Positions 51,089-62,973 are shown, counted from the stretch's first letter. The stretch is DNA of 64,000 nucleotides from Streptomyces sp. NBC_01288 (GCF_035982055.1 NZ_CP108427.1:6013001-6077000), one strand, 5' to 3'. Program-made: numbers and translations. Notes: generated by a model from the letters alone, not told the origin.

Positions 51089-51262
51089 GTGGCGAAGGAC
51101 GAGAAGGCCAAGGCCAAGAAGGAACAGGCCAAGGGCAAGGTCAAGGAGACCGTGGGCCGGGCCGTGGGGAACGAGACGATGAAGGCCAAGGGGCAGGCCG
51201 AGAAGTCCAAGGGTGACGCTCGGCAGGCCAAGGAGAAGGCCAAGGACGCCTTCAAGCGCTGA
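51089..51262 (+). CDS. CsbD-family small stress protein
   Basis: 57-residue, Lys/Ala/Glu-rich hydrophilic protein with the CsbD pattern KEQAKGKVKETVGRAVGN and KAKGQAEKSKGD. CsbD proteins are induced in general stress (SigB-like regulons); their molecular role is unclear. GTG 51089 follows GGGAG. A strong terminator follows at 51283. Confidence 0.87.
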   Translation: MAKDEKAKAKKEQAKGKVKETVGRAVGNETMKAKGQAEKSKGDARQAKEKAKDAFKR

Positions 51263-51282
51263 CGTGCCGGAGGCGGACGACA

Positions 51283-51320
51283 GTGGCGGGGCCCCTGCTG
51301 AGAAGCAGGGGCCCCACCAC
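51283..51320. terminator. Bidirectional terminator between csbD and TetR
   Basis: GGGGCCCCTGCT-GAGA-AGCAGGGGCCCC is a perfect 12-bp stem, extended by GTGG/CCAC outside one mismatch. The convergent genes end on either side. Confidence 0.88.
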
Positions 51321-51357
51321 TTTCTCCGTACTTACGGGTGTCTCCGTACCCACGGGT

Positions 51358-52035
51358 TCAGCTTTTTCGGCGCCCTATCAAATGTGGCTTCGACTCCAGC
51401 CCGTCCAGCCCGTGCCAGGCCAGGTTCACCAGATGGGCGGCGACCTCCGCCTTCTTCGGGCGGCGGACGTCCAGCCACCACTGGCCGGTCAGGGCGACCA
51501 TGCCGACGAGGGCCTGGGCGTAGAGGGGGGCGAGCTTGGCGTCGAAGCCCCGGCTCTTGAACTCGCGGCCCAGGATGTCCTCGACCTGCGTCGCGATGTC
51601 CGAGATCAGGGACGCGAAGGAGCCGGTGGACTGGGGGATGGGGGAGTCGCGGACCAGGATGCGGAAGCCGTCCGTGTACTCCTCGATGTAGTCGAGGAGG
51701 GCGAAGGCCGCCTGTTCGCAGAGTTCGCGGGGGTGGCCGGCCGTCAGCGAGCTGGTCACCATGTCGAGGAGGCGGCGCATCTCGCGGTCCACGACCACCG
51801 CGTACAGGCCCTCCTTGCCGCCGAAGTGCTCGTAGACCACCGGCTTGGAGACCCCGGCCTTCGCCGCGATCTCCTCCACCGACGTCGCCTCGAAGCCCTT
51901 CGTCGCGAAGAGCGTGCGGCCGACTTCCAGCAGCTGGGCCCGGCGCTCGGCTCCCGTCATCCGGGTGCGGCGCGCGCGTCGGGGCTTCTCGTTGCTCGGG
52001 GTGCTGCTGGGATCGGTCGCCACGGCGTCAATCAT
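51358..52035 (-). CDS. TetR-family regulator coupled to the desaturase
   Basis: 225-residue regulator. A basic amino tail (KPRRARRTRMTGAERR) precedes the HTH (TSVEEIAAKAGVSKPVVYEHFGGKEGLY). The ATG at 52035 overlaps the desaturase stop (ATGA), so the two are translationally coupled. By analogy with DesT-type regulators it may sense acyl-CoA composition and control the desaturase. Two dyads upstream of the desaturase fit that. Confidence 0.9.
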   Translation of the reverse strand: MIDAVATDPSSTPSNEKPRRARRTRMTGAERRAQLLEVGRTLFATKGFEATSVEEIAAKAGVSKPVVYEHFGGKEGLYAVVVDREMRRLLDMVTSSLTAGHPRELCEQAAFALLDYIEEYTDGFRILVRDSPIPQSTGSFASLISDIATQVEDILGREFKSRGFDAKLAPLYAQALVGMVALTGQWWLDVRRPKKAEVAAHLVNLAWHGLDGLESKPHLIGRRKS

Positions 52036-53048
52036 GCCGCCTCCGCCGACTCCTTCCGGGGCTGAGAGCCGTCCGTACCGGAGATACGGCGCGAATCGAT
52101 ACGCGAGCGTGACGGCCAGCGCACGTCATAGGCCCAGCCGAGCTGCTCGCACCAGCGGATGATCCGCGCCGAGGAGTCCAGCTGGCCGCGCATCACACCG
52201 TGCCGCGCGGACGTCGGGTCGGCGTGGTGCAGGTTGTGCCAGGACTCGCCGCAGGACAGGATCGCCAGCCACCACACGTTGCCCGAGCGGTCACGTGACT
52301 TGAAGGGGCGCTTGCCGACCGCGTGGCAGATCGAGTTGATCGACCAGGTGACGTGGTGCAGCAGCGCGACCCGCACGAGCGAGCCCCAGAAGAAGCCGGT
52401 GAACGCGCCCCACCAGGACATCGTGGCCAGTCCGCCGATCAGCGGCGGCAGCGCGAGCGACAGCATCGTCCAGAAGATGAACTGGCGGGAGATCGCCCGG
52501 ATCGTCCTGTCCTTGATCAGGTCCGGGGCGTACTTCTCCTGCGGCGTGCGCTCCTCGTCGAACATCCACGCGATGTGCGCCCACCACAGGCCCTTGATCA
52601 GCGCCGGCACCGTCTCGCCGTAGCGCCACGGCGAATGCGGGTCGCCGTCCGCGTCGGAGAACTTGTGGTGCTTGCGGTGGTCGGCCACCCAGCGCACCAG
52701 CGGCCCCTCGACCGCCATCGACCCGGCGATCGCGATCGCGATCCGCAGCGGGCGCTTCGCCTTGAAGGAGCCGTGCGTGAAGTACCGGTGGTAGCCGATC
52801 GTCACGCCGTGGCAGCCCAGGTAGTAGAAGAACACCAGCAGGCCGAGGTCCAGCCAGCTCACCCCGCCCCAGCTCCACGCCAGCGGCACCGCGGCGAGCA
52901 GGGCCAGGAACGGGACGGTGATGAAGAGGAGAAGAGTGAGTTGTTCCAACGACCCCTTCTTCTCGCCGCCCCGCGTGGCGGCGAGAAGCGGAGTGCCGTC
53001 GTCGTTCGCCCGCGGGGCGTCGTCGATCACATCGGAGCTCGTGGTCAT
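52032..53048 (-). CDS. Membrane acyl-CoA/fatty-acid delta-9 desaturase
   Basis: 338-residue di-iron desaturase that introduces a double bond into acyl chains. The three histidine boxes are HRYFTH, HRKHH and HNLHH. About four TM helices surround them (LTLLLFITVPFLALLAAVPL, and ATMSWWGAFTGFFWGSLV). ATG 53048 follows AGGGGAC; a longer reading to 53111 is less likely. It is followed by its likely repressor. Confidence 0.93.
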   Translation of the reverse strand: MTTSSDVIDDAPRANDDGTPLLAATRGGEKKGSLEQLTLLLFITVPFLALLAAVPLAWSWGGVSWLDLGLLVFFYYLGCHGVTIGYHRYFTHGSFKAKRPLRIAIAIAGSMAVEGPLVRWVADHRKHHKFSDADGDPHSPWRYGETVPALIKGLWWAHIAWMFDEERTPQEKYAPDLIKDRTIRAISRQFIFWTMLSLALPPLIGGLATMSWWGAFTGFFWGSLVRVALLHHVTWSINSICHAVGKRPFKSRDRSGNVWWLAILSCGESWHNLHHADPTSARHGVMRGQLDSSARIIRWCEQLGWAYDVRWPSRSRIDSRRISGTDGSQPRKESAEAA

Positions 53049-53131
53049 GGGCGTCCCCTGTGGGGTTCGGAGGTGGAGGCGGAGCGTCGGACGGCGGGAG
53101 CCGGGCAGCAACAGTTCAGCATGGACTTCCC

Positions 53132-53158
53132 TACGGTTCCGTAACCTACGGCGACGTA
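53132..53158. promoter_or_regulatory. Tandem dyads upstream of the desaturase-TetR operon
   Basis: TACGGTTCCGTA (53132-53143) is palindromic in its outer five bases on each side. TACGGCGACGTA (53147-53158) is palindromic in its outer four. They are spaced 15 bp apart and lie 84-110 bp before the desaturase ATG, so they are candidate sites for the coupled TetR regulator. Confidence 0.55.
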
Positions 53159-53355
53159 AGTATGGCAGCGCGTCGACCGGTGGACGAAGCCCGTGAGACC
53201 GCGCGTCAGAGTGGACACCTATCCTGGGTGTCGGTCGGACAGCGCGGTCCGCTCTGTTTTCTTCCCGGATGTCCGTCCCGTATGCGGCAGCCGCCGTGGG
53301 ACCGCCGTCCGGGTTCCCTCCAGACGAGCTTCAAACACTGCAAGGAGCCGCACCT

Positions 53356-56106
<2,751 letters not shown>

Positions 56107-56113
56107 CCCACAT

Positions 56114-56147
56114 GAGGATGCCCCCGTGAGCGCACGGGGGCATCCTC
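56114..56147. terminator. Terminator after ppc
   Basis: GAGGATGCCCCCGTG-AGCG-CACGGGGGCATCCTC is a perfect 15-bp stem with a 4-base loop, lying between convergent genes. Confidence 0.9.
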
Positions 56148-56174
56148 CTGTCCTGCCGTATGTCCTACGACCGT

Positions 56175-56690
56175 TCAGAGCGCCAGGAACGCGGCCGTCA
56201 GCAAGGCGATCCCCGTCCCGGCCAGCACCCACGCGGCCCGGGTCAGCCGCAGCCCGCCCGCCACCACCACCGAGGCCAGCAACAGGGCGCCGCCGAGGGG
56301 CACCCAGGCGTAGAGGACGCCGGCGGGACCGGAGCGCATGACCTCGTCGGTGCCGGGACGCACGACGACGGTGTACGTCTGGCCCTTCTTCACCGCGACC
56401 GTGTGGTCGATGACGACCTCGGCGCGGGCCTTCGATCCCGTCGAGACCGGGGTGTACGGGCCGGTGCAGGTGGCGTCGCCGCACGCGGTGACCTCGATCG
56501 TGCCGCTCTCGCGGCCCTTGGTCAGCATCACGTTGTGCGCGGTCGGCCACGAGCCCCACACCCCGGCGATCAGGATCAGCACGGTGACCGTGCCCATCAC
56601 CGCGAGCCGCCCGAAGTTCAGGGCGGCGAAGGCGCCGGGGGAGGCGGAGGCTGCGGGTGACATGGCGGGGATCATTGGCCATACCCGCAC
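56175..56690 (-). CDS. Membrane protein of unknown function
   Basis: 171-residue protein. One TM helix near the amino end (LAVMGTVTVLILIAGVWG) precedes an outside domain of ~65 residues that carries two Cys (TACGDATCTGPY). Two TM helices follow at the carboxy end. Start is uncertain: GTG 56690, ATG 56675 or ATG 56663, none with a good ribosome site. Separated from the operon at 56799-62231 by ~100 bp on the same strand; it might be its last gene but shows no link. Confidence 0.7.
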   Translation of the reverse strand: MRVWPMIPAMSPAASASPGAFAALNFGRLAVMGTVTVLILIAGVWGSWPTAHNVMLTKGRESGTIEVTACGDATCTGPYTPVSTGSKARAEVVIDHTVAVKKGQTYTVVVRPGTDEVMRSGPAGVLYAWVPLGGALLLASVVVAGGLRLTRAAWVLAGTGIALLTAAFLAL

Positions 56691-56798
56691 GCCGAGTCAA
56701 CTGGACCGTGCCGCCCGGCCCGCGCGGGAGGCGTCGCCGTGCGCGGCCCGGGCGGGCGCCGGCCGGTGCGACGGGTGCGGTGACCGGTCCGGCGCGGG

Positions 56799-58127
56799 TC
56801 AACTGCCGGTCGATCCGGGGGGTTTGCGGCCGTCCTGGCCTGCGCCTCCCCGGTCCGCCCGTGACGCGTCGCCATGTGTGCCCGGGCGTACGCCTGCCCA
56901 TGCCGCGGGTACGGCCACCAGCCCGGCCACGGCCGACCACCACCACAGCGCGGCGCCGAAGTGCCCCCACGCGGCTACCGCGAGGACCGGGCCCAGGGCC
57001 GCGCCGAGGCCGTACATCGCGTTGGCCGCACCCAGGTAGCGGCCCCGGAGTTCTGGTGGGCCCGCCCGGGCCGGATACGCCAGGAACAGGGTGGGGGCCG
57101 AGACGGCCTCGCCGAAGGACCACACCACCGTCCCGGCGACCAGGCCCGCGACGCCCCACGACGGGCCGTACAGGGCCATGCCCAGGCAGGTCAGTGCCGT
57201 GCCCGCGGCGACCACCGGGCGCACCCGGCACCGCTGCGTGAACCTCGTCATCGGCAGCTCGAAGGCCACGACCACCAGGCCGTTGACGGTGATGAGCGCC
57301 GCGTACACCGTGGGCGAGAGGCCCCGGTCCCGTACCGCGAGCGGCAGCGCGGACAGGTACTGCACATAGATCAGGGTGCTGGTCAGCATCGCGAAGAGGA
57401 GGAGCAGGTAGCGCCGGTCGGCGAGGACCGGGCGGTAGCCGCCCGGCCGTTGCGCGGGGTGGGCGGTGGGCGGCCGGTGGCGTTCCCGGGGCACGTGGCG
57501 CGCGACCACGGCCGCGTAGGCGAGGCTCACCGCCGCCTCGGTGAAGAACAGCAGCGTGTACGAGCCCGCGATGAGCGCCGCGCCCAGGAGCGGGGCCGCG
57601 GCGGCGCCCAGATTGATCGCCAGCCGGTACATCGCGAAGATCATCACCTGCCGGTCGGGCGGCAGCATCCGGCTCAGCAGGTCGGCCGCGGCCGGCCGGT
57701 ACGCCTGCCCCGCCGCCGCCTGTAGCGCGAGCACCGGCAACAGGACGGAGAAATCGCGGAGATACGGGACCGACGGCAACAGCGCCGAGGACAGCACCAT
57801 GGAACCGACGATCGTGGCCCGCCCGCCGATCCGGTCGCACAGCCGCCCGCCCACGAGCACCCCGGCCACCGAACCCGCGCCGTACGCGCCCAGCACCGCG
57901 CTCGTCTCCGTCGCGGAGAACCCCAGCCCCGTCAGGTACAGCACCATGAACACCTGGACGAAGCCGCCGAGCCGGTTGACGAACATGCCGCCGATCAGGA
58001 CCCGGGCCCCGGCCGGTGCCACGCGCCAGGTCGTCACGGGACCGACGCGCGGCGCTCCGGAACCCTCAACGGGGTGTGCCCGCACCCCCGTTGGAGTGGT
58101 GGGTGACCCGGAGCCGTCGTCAGCCAT
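56799..58127 (-). CDS. MFS exporter, last gene of the amidotransferase/ATP-grasp operon
   Basis: 442-residue major facilitator with 12 predicted TM helices (GGRLCDRIGGRATIVGSM is the motif A loop). The second half carries LPLAVRDRGLSPTVYAALI. The ATG at 58127 lies inside the ATP-grasp gene, giving an 8-base overlap. The position suggests export of the operon's product. It resembles the YfcJ/MdtH-like drug exporters in general pattern; the substrate is not predictable. Confidence 0.88.
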   Translation of the reverse strand: MADDGSGSPTTPTGVRAHPVEGSGAPRVGPVTTWRVAPAGARVLIGGMFVNRLGGFVQVFMVLYLTGLGFSATETSAVLGAYGAGSVAGVLVGGRLCDRIGGRATIVGSMVLSSALLPSVPYLRDFSVLLPVLALQAAAGQAYRPAAADLLSRMLPPDRQVMIFAMYRLAINLGAAAAPLLGAALIAGSYTLLFFTEAAVSLAYAAVVARHVPRERHRPPTAHPAQRPGGYRPVLADRRYLLLLFAMLTSTLIYVQYLSALPLAVRDRGLSPTVYAALITVNGLVVVAFELPMTRFTQRCRVRPVVAAGTALTCLGMALYGPSWGVAGLVAGTVVWSFGEAVSAPTLFLAYPARAGPPELRGRYLGAANAMYGLGAALGPVLAVAAWGHFGAALWWWSAVAGLVAVPAAWAGVRPGTHGDASRADRGGAGQDGRKPPGSTGS

Positions 58128-59532
58128 GCGCGACGGAAGCCGACCGCTCCTGCCCCGCCGCCTCCGCCAGCCCCGTCTCCAAGCCGTCCAGGACCGCCCC
58201 CGCGTCCCGCAGCAGCACCTCCGGGGTCGGTGCCGTGAGCAGCAGGACGCCCGCCAGGTTGAGGGAACCGTGGCCGGGCCGGTAGCCGTGCAGTCGGGTG
58301 CCGGACGGGACCGTGAAATCGGGGGCCACCCGGATCCGGCTGCCGGGGGACAACAGCCGGTCCCAGTCCACCGTTTCGGGGGTGAACACCGGCCGGGTCG
58401 TCCACGGCCGTCCCCGGGAGTCGGTCGCGAGGACGTTCACCGAACCGGCGGCGCAGCGCCCGCGGCCGGTCAGCAGGCCGTCGGGCAGGCCCGGGTCCTG
58501 GCCGAGGTGTGCCCGGGTGAGCGCGGCGACCAGGTCCACCCCGTGGATGGCCTCGATCTGCTGGGTGAGCAGCAGCCCGCCGAAACGGGCCGCCGTCTCC
58601 AGCAGACACAGCCGGCGGTCCGCCATCAGTTTGAGCTCGGTGTGTGTGCCGCAGGTGGCGAGCCCGAGCGCGTCCACCGCCCGCCGGGACACCTCGGCCA
58701 CCTCGTGCTGGAGTTCCTCCGGCAGGACGCAGGGCGCCATGTTGCCCAGCTCGGTGAAGTCGGCGACGGTCGGCAGCCGGCCCGTGACGCACACCGGGTG
58801 GTACACGCCGTCGACGACCATGCCCTCGACGCTGAGGTAGTCGCCGTAGCCGGGCCGGTCGTACCAGGACTCGGTGGTGGCCGGGATGAGTTCCTCCGCG
58901 ATCAGCTCGAAGTCGGCCTCGCGGGCCTTGAGTTCGCTCATGCCCCGGGCCCGGGCCGCGCTCAGCGCGCCGCGCATGTGCTCCCAGGCGCCGGGCAGTT
59001 GGGCGGCCTCCTCCAGGATCACCTGGCCGATCGAACCGGCGCCCCAGGCCGACTTGAGCAGCACGGGCGGGGCGAGCGCGGCCCAGGCGCGTTCCAGGTC
59101 GGCGAGCGAGTCCACCCAGCGGAAGCGCGGTACGGGCAGCCCGGCCGCCTCCCAGGTCCGCCGCATCAGCCGCTTGCTGCGGGCCTGGAGCGCGCCGGGG
59201 CCGGGGCCGCGCAGCCCGAGCCTTTCGCAGGCCTCGGCGACCGCGAGGAGGGCGAACTCGGAGAAGGTCAGGACCGCCTCCGCCGCGGTGAACCGCGCCA
59301 ACTCGACGATTGTGTCGATGAGTTGGCGCGGCTCGGGCCGGGTCCCGGTCAGATCGGTGACCGAGTCGCAGCACGGCATGACCGCGTCGGTCGCGGTGGC
59401 GGGCAGTGGGTCGAGCAGCAGGAGATGGACGCGGCGGCCCGCGGTGGCCGCCACCTTCGGCACGGCCTCGCTGGGCGGCGGCCCACCGCGCGCGTACACC
59501 AGGAGCACCGTCGACTTCGGCACGCGACTCAC
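58120..59532 (-). CDS. ATP-grasp carboxylate-amine/amino-acid ligase-like protein
   Basis: 470-residue protein with the three-part ATP-grasp layout: a Rossmann-like preATP domain (VLLVYARGGPPP), a central subdomain (PPVLLKSAWGAGSIGQVI) and a metal-binding end (THTELKLMADRRLCLLETAARFGG). Such enzymes form acyl-phosphates and join them to amines, as in dipeptide synthesis. The GTG at 59532 overlaps the asnB-like stop (GTGA). The Asn usual near the Mg-binding Glu is Ala in ETAARFGG. It most likely ligates the pathway's acid to an amino acid or amine. Confidence 0.82.
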   Translation of the reverse strand: MSRVPKSTVLLVYARGGPPPSEAVPKVAATAGRRVHLLLLDPLPATATDAVMPCCDSVTDLTGTRPEPRQLIDTIVELARFTAAEAVLTFSEFALLAVAEACERLGLRGPGPGALQARSKRLMRRTWEAAGLPVPRFRWVDSLADLERAWAALAPPVLLKSAWGAGSIGQVILEEAAQLPGAWEHMRGALSAARARGMSELKAREADFELIAEELIPATTESWYDRPGYGDYLSVEGMVVDGVYHPVCVTGRLPTVADFTELGNMAPCVLPEELQHEVAEVSRRAVDALGLATCGTHTELKLMADRRLCLLETAARFGGLLLTQQIEAIHGVDLVAALTRAHLGQDPGLPDGLLTGRGRCAAGSVNVLATDSRGRPWTTRPVFTPETVDWDRLLSPGSRIRVAPDFTVPSGTRLHGYRPGHGSLNLAGVLLLTAPTPEVLLRDAGAVLDGLETGLAEAAGQERSASVAHG

Positions 59533-61064
59533 CTCGCCCCGGCGCCGGAGAACACGAAGTAGCCGTTGGGGGAGAAGTCCCAACCGGGCCGCTTGTAGCG
59601 GGACGTGGGCACCGGGTGGCCCAGGCTCAGGTACAGGTCCAGGAAGTACGCGGCCTCCGGCTGGTCCAGTCCGAGCCGCTCCAGCAGCCCCGGGTGCCGG
59701 TCGAGCGTGCTGCCGGGCTCCAACTGCCGTACATGCTCAAGCAGTTGGTAGTACAGGCCGGTGCCTTCGGGCATCCGGATCTTGGGCCGCTCGGCCAGAT
59801 ACGACGGCAGGATGTCGGCCATGGCCTCGCGCAGGATCCACTTCTCGGTGCCGTCGCGGTACTTGACGTCCATCGGCAGCCGCCAGGCGAAGTCGACCAC
59901 GTCACGGTCCAGGAAGGGCACCCGGGCCTCGACGGTGTGGTGCATCGACACCCGGTCGACGCGCTGGAGATCGGTGCGGCGCAGATTGCCCACCCGGTAG
60001 CGCATCAGCTCCACCGGGTCGGGGTGGGTGCGGAACAGGTCGTAGCCTGTGAGGAGTTCGTCGCTGCCGTCGCCCACCAGGACGACCTTGAGCCCCAGTT
60101 CGTGGGCGGCCTCGAAGGCGGGCGCCATCACCGAGGCGTCCATCAGGTCGACCGTCTCGAACGTCTCCGTCTCCCGGACCCGCCGGGGCAGGTCGCGCAC
60201 CAGGTCGTCCAGGGTCAGGTTCCGCACCACGTGTCGGATGCCCAGTTCCGCGCAGGACCGCACGGCGAACTCCAGGTCCTCGGAGCCCGGGAAGCCCACC
60301 GAGATGGCGGTGACGTCCGGGTGGTGCCGGGCGGCGAGGGCCAGCACCGAGGCGCTGTCGAGGCCGCCGCTGTAGATGACGCCCACCGGAAGATCGGTGT
60401 CCACCCGCTTGCGTACGGCCCTGTCCAGCCGGCGGCCGAACTCGGCGGCCAGTTCACGGCTCGTTCCGGACGGCCGCCTCTGGGGCTCGTGGTGATAGCG
60501 GACCGTGTCCTGCCCGTCCGTCCAGTGGCCGGGCGGGAACTCCTCCGCGTCCAGCGCGAGCGGCAGGAAGCACTTCAGCTCGGACGCGAAGTACAGGGCG
60601 TCCCCCTGCCCGCACCGGTAGAGCGGCTTGACGCCGATCCGGTCCCGCGCGGCCAGGAACTCCCGCCGCCCCACGTCGTACACCACGAAGGCGAACATGC
60701 CGTCCAGTCGGCCCGGCAGCTCCCGGCCCCACTCGGTGTACCCGTGCAGCAGCACCTCGGTGTCCGACTCGGTCCGGAAGACATGGCCCAGGCTGCGCAA
60801 CTCCTCGCGCAGCGCGGTGTGGTTGTAGATCTCCCCGTTGAACGTCACCCACAGATCGCCGCCGTCGGACATCGGCTGCTCGGCCGCTCCCCGGTCGACG
60901 ATCGCGAGCCGGTTGCAGCCCAGCGCCGCCCCGGGCAGCGCGCGGGCCGCGCCGGCGTTCTCCGGATCTCCGCGGTGCCTGATCTCCGCGAGCATCTTCT
61001 CTACGCGTACGACATCCACTTCTCCCCGTACCCGCGGCTGTATCTCCGCGGCGATTCCGCACAT
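59529..61064 (-). CDS. Asparagine-synthetase-like glutamine amidotransferase
   Basis: 511-residue two-domain enzyme. The class II glutaminase keeps the catalytic Cys2 (MCGIAAEI), NRLAIVD, NGEIYNH and TESDTEVLLHGY. The synthetase domain has the PP-loop YSGGLDSAS (~230) and GDGSDELLTGYDLF. AsnB relatives in secondary clusters amidate carboxylates or close rings (beta-lactam synthetase type). Shorter than housekeeping AsnB. It follows the methyltransferase by 87 bp and is coupled to the ATP-grasp gene, which argues for a specialised role over asparagine supply. Confidence 0.87.
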   Translation of the reverse strand: MCGIAAEIQPRVRGEVDVVRVEKMLAEIRHRGDPENAGAARALPGAALGCNRLAIVDRGAAEQPMSDGGDLWVTFNGEIYNHTALREELRSLGHVFRTESDTEVLLHGYTEWGRELPGRLDGMFAFVVYDVGRREFLAARDRIGVKPLYRCGQGDALYFASELKCFLPLALDAEEFPPGHWTDGQDTVRYHHEPQRRPSGTSRELAAEFGRRLDRAVRKRVDTDLPVGVIYSGGLDSASVLALAARHHPDVTAISVGFPGSEDLEFAVRSCAELGIRHVVRNLTLDDLVRDLPRRVRETETFETVDLMDASVMAPAFEAAHELGLKVVLVGDGSDELLTGYDLFRTHPDPVELMRYRVGNLRRTDLQRVDRVSMHHTVEARVPFLDRDVVDFAWRLPMDVKYRDGTEKWILREAMADILPSYLAERPKIRMPEGTGLYYQLLEHVRQLEPGSTLDRHPGLLERLGLDQPEAAYFLDLYLSLGHPVPTSRYKRPGWDFSPNGYFVFSGAGAR

Positions 61065-61151
61065 TCCCGCAACCCCCCAAGTGGCGTTTCCCGCTGTGAA
61101 GTTCGCTCCGCTTTCCTATTTCCCGTCGGGTTGTTCAGCGTCCGTCGCCCG

Positions 61152-62231
61152 CTACGCGACGGCGACGGCGACGAGCGCGATACGCGGAATCTCCGCTGTC
61201 CATTCGTTCTTGTCCCGTGAGCGGTACACGGCGGGCGAGCGGCGCCATTCCACGGAACCGCCGTCGCTCGGCCCTTCGTCGGGACCGAATCGGAAGCAGT
61301 CCTCGCAGAGTTCCCACACCTGCGCGCGGACTTTCTCCCGGTCCGCCCCGTCCCGGCCGAGTACGGTCAGCCCGTACATGTCGTGGACGTAGTCGGCGAG
61401 TTGCTCGACGGCTTTCTCGCGGGTGTCCGCCCGCATGACGAACGGGTCGTACATACGGTGGACTTGATGGTCCCCGAGCCCGGCGGCGATCAGGTCCCGC
61501 CGCAGGTCGGCCTCCGTGAAATGTGCGTACGCGTGTCCGGCCGCCGAGTTGCGGTGGACGACCTCGGAGAACCAGCGTGCCGAGGGTGCGCCCTCCTCGA
61601 AGTCGTGCACGACGAGCCGGCCGCCCGGCCGCAGCACGCGGGCGGCCTCCAGGAACACGGCCCGCCGGTCGCCTGGCGGCACATGATGACTGCCGTAGGC
61701 CAGCACGACGGCGTCCACGCACGCGTCCCGGAGGAACAGGTACCGGGCGTCCTGGCGGACCGCCGGCAGCCCCGCGGCCAGCGCCGACGACACCATGTGC
61801 CGGGCGACATCGCTGCTGATCACGCCGTCGCGGACCTGCGGCGCCAGTGTCAGCAGGGCCCGGGCGAGCAGCCCGTCGCCCGCCAGCAGGTCCAGCACCC
61901 GCCAGGAGGCCGGCAGCCGGCGCAACTCCCGTACCCCGCCCGCCAGTTCGAACAACCGCCGGATTCCCGTCAGGCGTACGGCGGTGTGCTGCTGGGCCCG
62001 GCGGTAGGAGTCCCCGCGGCCCGATTCCGGGTCGTCGACCTCGAACTCGTTGAACAGGCGGGTCAGTGACTCCAGTGCCCGGGCGGCACCGTCCCGGTCG
62101 AAACGCAGATCCCGATGGAGTTCCGGGAACTGCTCCCGCACCAGGCCGAGATATGCGCCCAGTCTCATTCCGGTCAGATACTCGGCGTCACCCGAAATGG
62201 GTGAAACAGGTGACAGTAATGGCTTCTTCAC
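61152..62231 (-). CDS. SAM-dependent methyltransferase, first gene of the operon
   Basis: 359-residue class I methyltransferase. An amino-terminal helical region (~1-110) precedes the Rossmann fold. Motif I is variant (VLDLLAGDGLLARALL). The later motifs are AVVLAYGSHHVPPGDR and AARVLRPGGRLVVHDFEEG, typical of Methyltransf_11/25. GTG 62231 follows GGGGAG. First gene after a promoter gap downstream of the pth terminator. N-, O- or C-target not predictable. Confidence 0.85.
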   Translation of the reverse strand: MKKPLLSPVSPISGDAEYLTGMRLGAYLGLVREQFPELHRDLRFDRDGAARALESLTRLFNEFEVDDPESGRGDSYRRAQQHTAVRLTGIRRLFELAGGVRELRRLPASWRVLDLLAGDGLLARALLTLAPQVRDGVISSDVARHMVSSALAAGLPAVRQDARYLFLRDACVDAVVLAYGSHHVPPGDRRAVFLEAARVLRPGGRLVVHDFEEGAPSARWFSEVVHRNSAAGHAYAHFTEADLRRDLIAAGLGDHQVHRMYDPFVMRADTREKAVEQLADYVHDMYGLTVLGRDGADREKVRAQVWELCEDCFRFGPDEGPSDGGSVEWRRSPAVYRSRDKNEWTAEIPRIALVAVAVA

Positions 62232-62311
62232 GGCGGCTCCCCGAATACGCGACACTTCCGGCCGGGTACTTCGGCGCAAGCCTCGCCAGCGGAGCCGCAC
62301 GCTGTCATTCG

Positions 62312-62332
62312 CCGTTCCGGTCAACGGAACGG
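62312..62332 (-). terminator. Terminator after pth
   Basis: CCGTTCCG-GTCAA-CGGAACGG is a perfect 8-bp stem, about 40 bases beyond the pth stop on the minus strand. It separates pth from the methyltransferase operon. Confidence 0.6.
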
Positions 62333-62370
62333 GGGAGCCGTCGTGCGACGGAACAGGGGAGCCCGCGAAC

Positions 62371-62973
62371 TCAGGAGTTGTACGCGCTCTGCGCCCGCTC
62401 CAGGCCCTCGCTCACCAGGCACTCCACGGAGTCGGTCGCCCGGTCCACCAGGAAGGCCAGTTCCTTGCGCTCGGTCGAGGAGAAGTCCTTCAGGACGAAG
62501 TCGGCGACCTGCATCCGGCCCGGCGGGCGTCCGATGCCGAACCGCACCCGGTGGTAGTCCGGGCCCATCGCCTTCGTCATCGACTTCAGGCCGTTGTGGC
62601 CGTTGTCGCCGCCGCCGAGCTTGAGGCGGAGGGTGCCGTAGTCGATGTCGAGTTCGTCGTGCACGGCGACGACGTTCGCGAGCGGCACCTTGTAGAAGTC
62701 GCGCAGCGCGTTGACCGGGCCGCCGGACAGGTTCATGAACGACGTCGGCTTGACCAGGACGACCCGGCGGCTCGCCGGACCCGGCGCCCCGATCCGGCCC
62801 TCCAGGACCTGCGCCTGTGCCTTACCGGCCCGCTTGAACTTGCCGCCGATCCGCTCGGCCAGCAGGTCGGCCACCATGAAGCCCACGTTGTGCCGGTTGT
62901 TCGCGTACTCGGGGCCGGGGTTGCCGAGTCCCACGATCAGCCAGGGGGCATTGGCGTCGGTCGTCACGTCCAT
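62371..62973 (-). CDS. pth: Peptidyl-tRNA hydrolase
   Basis: 200-residue enzyme releasing tRNA from stalled peptidyl-tRNA. The active-site region is VGLGNPGPEYANNRHNVGFM (His ~28), followed by KPTSFMNLSG, VHDELDIDYG and GGGDNGHNGLKS. ATG 62973 follows AAGGAG. It lies 100 bp downstream of rplY, the usual bacterial pairing. Confidence 0.96.
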   Translation of the reverse strand: MDVTTDANAPWLIVGLGNPGPEYANNRHNVGFMVADLLAERIGGKFKRAGKAQAQVLEGRIGAPGPASRRVVLVKPTSFMNLSGGPVNALRDFYKVPLANVVAVHDELDIDYGTLRLKLGGGDNGHNGLKSMTKAMGPDYHRVRFGIGRPPGRMQVADFVLKDFSSTERKELAFLVDRATDSVECLVSEGLERAQSAYNS

